Below, piece after piece: positions 1-8,300 of a stretch of 25,840 bases of DNA. A model generated the notes under the pieces. It saw only the letters and a program-made list of their open reading frames with translations. It was not told the DNA's origin and ran no database searches. Origin of the DNA: Fragilaria crotonensis (Eukaryota; Bacillariophyta; Fragilariophyceae; Fragilariales; Fragilariaceae); NCBI GenBank assembly GCA_022925895.1, contig JAKSYS010000782.1:1-25840 (forward strand), in the 5' to 3' direction. The translations under genes were made by a program, and so were the position numbers. Within the stretch, counting starts at the first letter, position 1; every line of letters begins with the position of its first letter.

Positions 1-293
1 ATGTACAGCTGGTTTTCGTTGAAGCGTCCGAACGTAGGTTGTGTACAATTCGTACCATGCACGCATATTATTTCCATATCCTTTATCAAGTTTTAGTAGC
101 AGCTGTCTCCTGCGACCATAAAAATCCATCTCTGTCGACATGATGATCACACCTCGTCCTCCTCGTTTCTTGTCTTTGCTTCTTTGAGTGCACTGTTGAC
201 GAAGCCACGATCGAAGTCCAATGCACACCTGTGAGACTTGAACAATTTCATCAGGCGTTGGATTTCGAGTACAGAAGTCCTTGATCTTCTGTT
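1..293 (-). CDS. Partial open frame running off the left edge, unknown product
   Basis: An uninterrupted minus-strand frame of about 95 codons runs from roughly 293 to the window edge. It reads into QKIKDFCTRNPTPDEIVQ, then a basic stretch (RSKDKKRGGRG), an in-frame Met (MSTEMDFYGRRRQLL) and ends at base 1 with no stop. Length, mixed composition and lack of stops make it look coding, but I recognise no family. It lies just downstream of the C-terminal part of the decayed transposase, shifted in frame from it. It may be a C-terminal extension of the element's protein, a second protein of the element, or an unrelated neighbouring gene. The true start and end cannot be set here. Confidence 0.4.
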
Positions 294-329
294 ATACTTG
301 TGGCGATGAAGTTGTGGGTACGACCTTGC

Positions 330-3313
330 TGCCTCATTCTCTGCTGACTCTCAAAAGATGATGGTAAGTACAAATATATGCGCGTGCTCGAAGCAAACTT
401 TCCCATCCTTTCTTTGGTCAACTCCTTGATTGAACACGTTGAATCTCTCACAAGTTGTTTGAAATTCTCTCGTCCCTCTTTTGAGATACAGGAACCCGTC
501 GGTAGAAAGCCTTTGCGTGACCCCAGCAAAATTCAATGCCTTCCCCTGCTAATTCGGCATGGAACTTTGGTGTTAGAAGTACCGTGATGCCCAGCTGAGA
601 TCCAAGGTACTGAAGTGCCGTTTCCTCATCCTTGAAATCAGCACACTCTGCGATGAGATGGCGTAGGGAATACCGTAAGTCAATCTTCCCTGAAATTGTG
701 TCTTTCTTTCCGTCGACAGTGTATTTATCTAACTCACTTGGATCAATCAGTCCTCTTTCCCACAGAACTTGTAGCATGCCTTTAGATTTTCCTTCCCATC
801 CAGATAGGATTTTGTCGACTTCTTTGTGAGTTTCGATTGAATTGTTTCTTGCCAATTCCTGAAGTTCGGCTTTAGTGTACCCGCGTTTTTGTTGGAGCGT
901 CACACCCTTTTCGTTGAGCTCTTCAAGAAGGGTCTTTGTTTTTCAATTGGCTTGCTTCTTTTCCCCATTATTCGATCATGACGTTGTAAGTCACGTTGCT
1001 CTGGTGTCAAATACCATGGGCCACAGTCGTCAGTATTGAATACCATTGACTGTGTGTCTCCGATGCCCAGGGTTGGTGAGTGTGTGCCCAGATAACCCTC
1101 TTGTGACATTATGACTGTGTCTCTCATCTGCTGTTTTGATCCTCCAAAGTTCTTTTGCATGTTGATCGCACTGAGTGCACCATCACGTTTGCGAGCGTGT
1201 CCCTGAGAATGATCGAACAAAAATACAAAATCGAAGCTTGGATATAGGATTCGTAGGCAATCAACCACATCCTCAAGCTGAAGACTCATGTGGTATGAAT
1301 TCCAATAACCCTGATTATTGATTCCGATGAACAAGTATTTTACGAAGGGGGATTCCAACAAAATCGGCTTCCTCGTTGTTCCCAAGATTTCCATCGCAGC
1401 TGTTGTATCGAGGTAATTTCCACCGCCGAGAGCTGCTGTTTGCCTTGCCATATTCACTCTTTGTAACTCATCCTCTGTCATCTGCCTGCCAAAGCCGAAT
1501 TCGCGTGACACGAACGCAGAAAGCATATACCCATCGCCCTCCGACTTGGGCAGAAGTGGCACTTGTCCTTTGGCCCAACCCATTGTTTGGAGGACAGTAG
1601 ATACTGCGCGAAGACAGACTCATCTTGACCAATAATCATCAAGGGCCTGACTGATGATGACACTCGTATGCTTGTTTTGCTTCAACATCTCGCGCTGCCT
1701 CTTCTCCCTTTTGATTCTTGATATGCAATTCTTCCAATAGTCAACGTGAAACTCAACCCGAGTCTCATCAGATATAATATCATAGTAATGATGTCCGAAA
1801 TCTGTGTCTAAGGTCTTGATCGTAGCAGCTTCACTGAGTGGAAGCTGAATCCAACGCCGACAACGTGGCTCAAGCACGGTAAGGTAGTTCTTGCAGAATG
1901 CATTTCGATGTGCGACAACATCTTCACGTTCATGGCCATCGACGTAGAAGCTCTTCCTTCTCGTATCATACTTGAATCCGAGTAATCGCATCCAGCGCCA
2001 TGCTGTTGTGAAGCTCATGTTTTTAAGTCTATGCGCGAAGGAATAGCGCAATATCATCCTCATCTTGATCGACATCGACAGGATTGCTAGTAGGATTAAT
2101 GGCTGTAGTACTTGTACTCAATGTTGACGTTTCTGCAGTATCTTCGTCTACTACCGATTCACGTTTCCACAACGCAGCCAGCCTTGGGATTACAGACGAA
2201 TGAACGAATTGATAGACTGCTTCAATTGAAAGATGTGACAAGTTCTCGACGCCAAATGCAACAATCTGCTCCTTTGCGCATGGAAACACTTCGAGAACTC
2301 GAGGAAGAGGCGTTTCCCACACTGAACAGACAAGTTTGGGTTTGGGAAGCATTCAAAATTACGGAACACAATGTTCCAATTTGCGATGGTTTTATAGAAG
2401 GTTGCTTGCGTCATACCAACAGTGTTCAATACCTTACAAGATTCAGTGCAACAGTCTTGCCACGTCCATTCATTCATTTTTGCAAGAGCCAATCGGTACG
2501 CATAACAAAGAAACGTCGCCCTTTGCCTGACAGCGCATATCTCAGCTTTGGTACACACGTTGTCGATATCTCTACCTTGCAACATTCCTCCAATTATTTT
2601 CTTCCTCATGAACGCTTTGAAGCAGTACAATCCTTCTGAAGTGCTTCCATTGGAGTTTCAGAATCGAAATCAGTATCATTCCCATCCTCGCAATTCGTTG
2701 TCCCATGTTTCTTTGGTGGTTTGAACACTCGGTATGCCTCTGGGCTACATGGCCAGTAACTTGAGCTAGAAGCATCAGCAGCAATCATTACAGCGGCCGC
2801 ACCAGTATCTCCTATCCTTGCTCGTTTGCTCGGTGATTGCTCAACAATGTCTCCGATCCTTCCTCCCGTTGTAGCCTCCGTGTTGACAGGTGTAGTTATC
2901 ATTGTGTCGAGAGCGGGTCTTGATCTTGTGCTTGGAATGACTAGCACATTTGCGGCTGCTTCCATTTTTTCGTTCCATGCACTGTTAAGTGGACATGGGT
3001 ACCGTATCTGCCTTGATTTCTCTGTGAAGTAGTAATAGAATGTGTTCTTGTATGTGACTCTGAACACTCCTGTTGTGTTTGATCCATCAAATCGGTGCAT
3101 CAATTCTCCGAAAGAAGCCGACTTGGACATCCCTGTATTGAACCTTCTTACATCAATGACGCCAAGGGACGCATTGACATCAAATCTCCCTAAAGCTTCA
3201 GCCCAAGTTGATGCAGGAAGCCAGCAATTTGACAATCTCGGACCATACGTGATGTCTGTTCGAAGTAGCATGACGGCATCAGTCAAAATAGCATATTTAC
3301 CTTTGTCAACCAT
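330..3313 (-). pseudogene. Frameshifted DDE-superfamily transposase of a DNA transposon
   Basis: The protein starts at ATG 3313 (MVDKGKYAILTDAV) and is read in pieces: 3313-2628, 2630-2340, 2352-2035, 2060-1630, 1640-1575, 1583-910, about 920-470 and about 500-330. Successive pieces change frame. Joined conceptually they match the DDE transposases common in fungal and protist genomes. Visible blocks are a helical DNA-binding region (ENLSHLSIEAVYQFVHSSVIPRL), then TAWRWMRLLGFKYDTRRKSF, YVDGHEREDVV, GQDES (first Asp, codon 1622-1624), a KSEGDGYMLSAFVSREFG block, FLFDHSQGH (second Asp, 1212-1214), INMQKNFGGSKQQMRDT, KGMLQVLWERGLIDP, and PKFHAEL followed by GIEFCWGHAK (Glu, 532-534). The N-terminal 235 residues, with a KRAR basic patch and an acidic tail, are unrecognised. 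Most breaks look like single-base deletions, and in-frame stops are scarce between breaks, so the copy decayed recently or the assembly contains errors. Transposase identity is fairly secure; the exact superfamily is not. Confidence 0.75.
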
Positions 3314-3316
3314 TGT

Positions 3317-3391
3317 ATCTATAGATTTATCACCAACAGTAGGTTCACTGAGTTACATAGGAAGGTGACTGCAGGAGGTAAATCTATAGAT
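3317..3391. repeat. 13-bp inverted repeat flanking a 49-bp spacer
   Basis: ATCTATAGATTTA at 3317-3329 is the exact reverse complement of TAAATCTATAGAT at 3379-3391. Each arm also contains the self-complementary core ATCTATAGAT. The repeat starts three bases upstream of the transposase ATG. It could be a transposase-binding or subterminal site, an operator-like element or a border structure; nothing here decides among these. Confidence 0.6.
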
Positions 3392-3472
3392 TAGAATGGA
3401 AATGTTGCAAACGACGGCTTGAAAATCTCATTGTGGAAGCCTTGCTTCCAACACGACAAAGTCCCGCCCTCG

Positions 3473-3480
3473 TGACGTCA
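3473..3480. promoter_or_regulatory. TGACGTCA (CRE-type bZIP site) upstream of a plastid-protein gene
   Basis: A perfect eight-base CRE palindrome lies 184 bp upstream of the ATG at 3664, immediately followed by TATTGG, an inverted CCAAT box. In diatoms, CRE-like TGACGT elements bound by bZIP factors are known in CO2- and light-controlled plastid genes such as Phaeodactylum carbonic anhydrase. Similar octamers at about 5749 and 14884 lie inside coding sequence and are probably chance, so function here rests on position only. Confidence 0.4.
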
Positions 3481-3663
3481 TATTGGCAGTGAAATCGGTC
3501 AGCGTCGGAAAAATCAGTTTTAATGGTGTATAATCGGATTTTAATTGATTTTGCTTCCATAATGTGCACTAATGTTCTGGCACCAGGATATCCCGATGGG
3601 TTCCAGAGCCGGTTGTTCACAGTTCATATCTCAGGTAACGCACGTTTTACGAAACAATTCAAC

Positions 3664-4071
3664 ATGAGAATCTCCCTTGCGACCCTTGCGTTCCTTGCTT
3701 CTAACTTCGCCGTGGCTGCAGCACTTTCGATGGCTCCCATGTCGCGCAGAAATGTGATGTTCACTGGAATCTCGTTGGCGCTAGGAACCCCTCTTGCCGC
3801 TGTTGCTGCCCCGGATTGCTTGGCCGATTGTGTCAAATCCTGCAAACGAATTGCTCCCAAGGATCCTGGCTACTGTATGGACAACTGCCAGGCATATTGT
3901 GAGCAACCTGATCGAGCCGACGGCCTTTCTGGATCTATCAGTTCGGCAAATGGAGAGACAGGGATTTTGGGGCTGACAACCGTTGTTAAGGGTGAGGACA
4001 AACCTCCTCAGATTAACCTGCCCGGTTTGGATTTCATGAGTGGGACTGGAAAGAAATTGCTAGGCTACTAG
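3664..4071 (+). CDS. Cys-rich protein predicted to reach the thylakoid lumen
   Basis: A 135-residue protein of unknown function. I chose ATG 3664 because it begins a classical signal peptide (MRISLATLAFLASNFAVAAA); the open frame extends upstream to 3523 but without an ATG at its head and without targeting logic. Residues 1-20 would cross the plastid ER, with Leu21 after the predicted cut. A second signal follows: twin Arg at 28-29 before a hydrophobic stretch ending AAVAA (residues 45-49), which resembles a Tat-type thylakoid transfer signal. The mature part has two CX3CX3C clusters (Cys 52, 56, 60 and 71, 75, 79) separated by ten residues, then a QPDRADGLSGS segment and a Gly-rich tail. The six cysteines could form disulfides across a helical hairpin or bind a metal or cofactor. 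The pattern seems familiar from plant and algal lumenal proteins, but I cannot name it. It is convergent with the ligase gene, whose stop lies 137 bp downstream. Confidence 0.85.
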   Translation: MRISLATLAFLASNFAVAAALSMAPMSRRNVMFTGISLALGTPLAAVAAPDCLADCVKSCKRIAPKDPGYCMDNCQAYCEQPDRADGLSGSISSANGETGILGLTTVVKGEDKPPQINLPGLDFMSGTGKKLLGY

Positions 4072-4208
4072 AGAGGCCGCACTTAAATCGGTGGACTGAA
4101 CGCTAATACAGGCTAAAGGAAAAATACATAACGCCATAGGATGGTTTTCCTATATCATGAGCTCCAGCCATTCGACCCCATTACCGCTCATCATAAATTT
4201 TTCATTTT
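4072..4208. other. Short convergent intergenic region
   Basis: 137 bp between the stop codons of the plus-strand Cys-rich gene and the minus-strand ligase. It must contain both 3' UTRs or their overlap. It is AT-rich towards 4190-4210. No canonical AATAAA is obvious on the plus strand, and no ORF or repeat is seen. Confidence 0.5.
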
Positions 4209-5330
4209 TTACACCCCACGCCATCCCTCTCCTACTTCGGCATCGTTAGTGACGTAATCACTTTCCATAGTACACACGTTATCAATGGCGAAAGTCAGCT
4301 TGTCTCGCAAGATTTCCTTGGTTGAGTACGGAGGCAACGTCAGCGAGAAGAAACAGGTGCTCGCGCTTGGCAATGACGCGTCGCTGCTTCCGGAGTCTTT
4401 CTGAATCTTGAACGGTGCTTCGAAGTCGCTCTCCTTATTCGGCAAACGATTGCGGGCCCAGACAAACTGAAGAAACTTTTTACGATCGCGGTTGGTCATT
4501 TCTCGCAAAGCTTCCCAGAAGTTGTTTATAACGACATCGCCTTCATCATAACCTTCGTATTCAACCACGCGTTTCAAAAGATCCACGTCCACATCTGGAT
4601 TTCCACACAGAAAGGCGCGGAGTTCCTCGCCAGACAACAAAGGAAGCAGTTCTACAGGGAGCACATGAGACACGCCATCCACAAAGGAATTCAACATGCG
4701 TTGCTCCCACGACAGCAAAGCGCTAGTTTCTCCGGCGGCCACTTGCTTCCCTTCCAGCAAATCTACCTCTCTCAAGCATAGCATTTCCGAAGCGTTGTCC
4801 TCGACTATTGCATTCCAGACTATCGTCATTGGTAGAGGCAAATCCACAGGGATACCGTGCCTGCCAGCAGTACCAACCAATCGACCGAGGAAAATCAAAG
4901 AATCTTCCACCTCTCTAGAGCTCTCGTCGCGAGCCATGGTGAGGCTAGCGAAGCTCTTTCGAATGCGAAGTTCTTCTTCACATAAACCATCAGCGACTTC
5001 CATTCGGTACGACTGGCCACGCTCGCCACGAGCGAACATGAACAGCTCTCGCTCTTCCCCAATTTGAGTCATTTTGTTCGGAGTCGGATCCAACACGCCA
5101 AGGGCACCCTTCCCGTCTTCACCAAATTCAAGGACTTCCTGTATGGCGTCTGTGAAGACTTCTCGGTAAGGACCGGAATAGTCATTTACTCCTTCGCCGA
5201 TGAGCTTCACCTTGAAAGCTCGTTTTTGTCCGCCGTGCCCCTTTGCCACAAAACCACGTCGCAGAGCTGCTCCTCCCCAGCTTTTGTCTCGCTCTGGAGC
5301 TGGGCAAAGACGCTATGCTTTCGCTTCATT
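4209..5330 (-). other. HECT catalytic domain
   Basis: It begins near RTVRVNRLKARRVMAGTDLR and MKRKHSVFAQLQSET, crosses the frame change at 5282-5287, and continues as LRRGFVAKGHGGQKRAFKVK then LIGEGVNDYSGPYREVFTDA. The C-lobe ends with TCFFSLTLPPYSTKEILRDK and LTFAIDN. The catalytic Cys codon is 4353-4355, 48 residues before the C-terminus of the open segment. All key landmarks are intact, so the enzyme should be active if the frame is restored. Confidence 0.92.
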
Positions 5331-8300
5331 CGTAAGTCAGTCCCAGCCATTACCCTTCGAGCCTTCAGCCGATTCACACGAACCGTCCGAATTTCGCGGG
5401 GCAACTCATACTCGTCGTGCGAAAGTGGCGTAGGCGTTGCAGTCGCAAGAATGACGCTTTCCAAGTACTCGAGTTTCACGCTTGAGAAGATAAGTCCCTT
5501 CAACGAGCGCACACGAGAGGCGATCGACGGGACTTGAACCCAAAGGGCCATGCTGTCGGCCAACTTCCTGCGCCCGGCTCGTTCAACGGATGCTCCGTGT
5601 CCGCACAAGCCGCCAAGGATGGCTGTACCTTCCTGGCTAGGGCGGGCAGGTAGCCACGGCAATGCTTTCCGCACTCGCCTGTTGAGTGCACGAATTAGTG
5701 CCATTCTAGCCATCAGCGACTCTCCTGAAGGAAATCGTCCTTTTGCTGACGTCAGAACAGTCGCGGCAGCCTGGTTGGCTCCATCAGCAACAGCTCCTTC
5801 GATGGAGACCTTCAAGCCGCTCGACGAAGCAACCGCATAAGTGACAGCAGCAGCAACCTTCGGGAACGAACAATCGATCGCATCACTTTCTCCGGAGTAA
5901 TCAGCAATCGTGCTCACTAACGTGGTCACGATCGAGTCCGATTCCAGGATTGAGATCCCAGGAATCACACCCTCACTCGCCAGCCTACTAAATTCGTCCA
6001 GGGTAGCAATATTATACTCATCCAATGACGGATCATCGCCATCATCCGCTGGACGTGCAATTGACTTGAACTGATCGTACCATGCGATCGCAGCTTCCTC
6101 TGGAGTTCTGAAAGAAAGCTCATGCCTAACTTCTTCTTTAGAGCTGTCGTGGACGGGTTCAATGATTGATTCCTCTTTGCCGCCACGAATACGGCTGCTA
6201 ATCCAACCTTCACCGACCCCCTCGTAGCGGATTCGGTATCTGATGACTCCGCAAGAGTTCACACGTCGCTCTAACACGTCAAATGGTGGGATAATGGTGT
6301 TAGCTGGGATTGTTCCTAAGTTCGAAGACCGATCGATGATTTCAAGGTCGGACCGAACAACAGCTCCTCCCTCGTACACCACCTTGATTCCACCCGATGA
6401 CATGCATCGGAATCGATCGATTAAAGGTAGATCAACTCCACGGCCCTTCGCTTCGCCAACGATCTGAAGACTGTCTCCAACAACTTCACTCTCGTCCCAA
6501 AACCAGGCGCGACCACCTCCTGCGGTGAGGCTCCCGCCTTCACTCTTCTGAGACACAAGCCTATAGTAGAGGCGACACTGATGTGCACCCAGAATAACAG
6601 CTTCTTCTGCGAGTTCCAAAGGACGACCAACACTGCGCTTCACTACTACTCTGTCTCCGGAAAGGAGTGCGCGTCGAAGGCCGATCGCCGCACATGCAGC
6701 CGCGCAAGCGAGTGGCGAGCAGTCAAGCTCCACGTCAAGTCCAAAAGCAGCTAGGCGGTACTGACCACTGCTCCGAGTTGCCGTTGCGTACCATCGACGT
6801 GAATGCCATCTTCTATACTCATCGAACGCTTCTCGGACAAACCAATCAGGGAACTTCAGGCTCTGAGTATTGATGGCCATCGCCTCACGGCGACCATAGC
6901 CGTCGATCAACTCGTCCACAGCGAGTGCATTTTTCAAGGCGGTTGACCCCTCGATTCCACCGCAGGTTGTCCATTTAGTCGACATAGTCACCCTATCGCC
7001 TGGGTTTCTCAGGCCGATCACAGGCCATAGCGCCCGTGGTCGAACAACTCCGTGTGCATGATATCTCCCACCTCGTCCGCCCTCGATTCCGCTAGGTGCT
7101 CCTTGCCCAGCACCACCACTACCGCATCCGTCTGCATTAAAACCAAACGGCGATATGTTTTCAAATGCACATCCCAAATCATTCAAGATATGTTCACCAA
7201 ACTTCATGCCGTCATAAAAAAAGGAAACTCTTCCAGCATCGCAATCAAGCAACACTCCAACGGTGTCCTCGTTGTGGCAATGTGCGCCGTAAACCCTTTC
7301 CGCTCCAGCCGTATACGTAGCCCTGAAATTCACGAAGCCCCATCCCAACCAACGATTCAAACGAGGCGAATTTTCGTTGCCAAATGAACTTCGTCCACTG
7401 GAAGGAGCTGTATTAGGTTTTTCAGCCACACCTATGTACACGCTGCCGATGTCGGCTTGCTCAAGCTTGACTTCCCAGTAGTGCACTCCCCTAGTGAACC
7501 CAATGGACGCAAATGCACTACCTCGTCCGTCAGGTGATACGCAAGTCAACGTCCTCCCATCTCTCGAAAGCGTCATCGAGGACGCGTGATAGTCTCGGTC
7601 GAAGCTGATTGGGGGCGGAGACCTCGCAGTGTACTCGAGACAATTAGGAAGTTTAATAGAGGAATCCGGTCTCCGTCCTCTCAACAACTTCATTTCCATT
7701 GTGACTCGGACGCTGCTGCCATCACTCTTATTCCTCAGTCCATTCACGACATGACTTGTGCTCCCGAGGAGCTCCTGATAAACAGACATAAACGACGACT
7801 TTGCGTCAACTTCAGCCATATCTTTGCGCCTCGTGCTTCCCGTTGGCGAGAGCATAATCTCCGTTCCGGGAATAAAAGAGGGCTGTCCGAATCTAGCCTC
7901 CCAACCAGAATCCTTCGAACCAAAAAGCAAGTCGGTTTCCTTCAGGAGTACTGATCCGTCATCATAAAGTACACAATCCACCTTGACTCCGGCTCCGAAG
8001 TCAGGCCATTCTAGGACACCTTCGTGGTGCCATTCTCTTTCGTACCTTTCCACTTCTTTTGCCTTCCCTACCCGACGAAGACGAAGGAGGACGCTATACT
8101 TCCCAGAGCCAAATCCATGACGGGCAACGCATTGCTCAGCGCTCTCAGGTAGGGGGTGCCTTTTCCGAACACGAGTCCCCTTCTCGTTCACTTCGACATG
8201 GCAGATGTCAAAACGGCCGCCACCACCGCCATACCTATAGATCCCTTCTTCGCCCGTCAATTGCCACCTAACTTTCCTTGCCATAGCTGGCACGCCGTCC

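Larger units (their letters stand above)
330..3391 (-). mobile_element. DNA transposon remnant, ends not fully resolved
   Basis: This is the span of transposase coding sequence plus the flank next to its start codon. No target-site duplication or terminal inverted repeat could be paired, because the transposase C-terminal side approaches or crosses the left window edge. The only candidate border is the inverted repeat at 3317-3391, just upstream of the transposase ATG; past it the sequence becomes the promoter region of an ordinary plus-strand gene. The left boundary is arbitrary and the element may continue to base 1 and beyond. Confidence 0.45.

Noticed and set aside
2112-2639. Plus-strand ORF of 175 codons
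   Set aside because: It is antisense to the transposase segments at 2630-2190 and 2352-2029, which match a known family.
5064-5537. Plus-strand ORF of 157 codons
   Set aside because: It overlaps the HECT domain coding strand and has no own signature.
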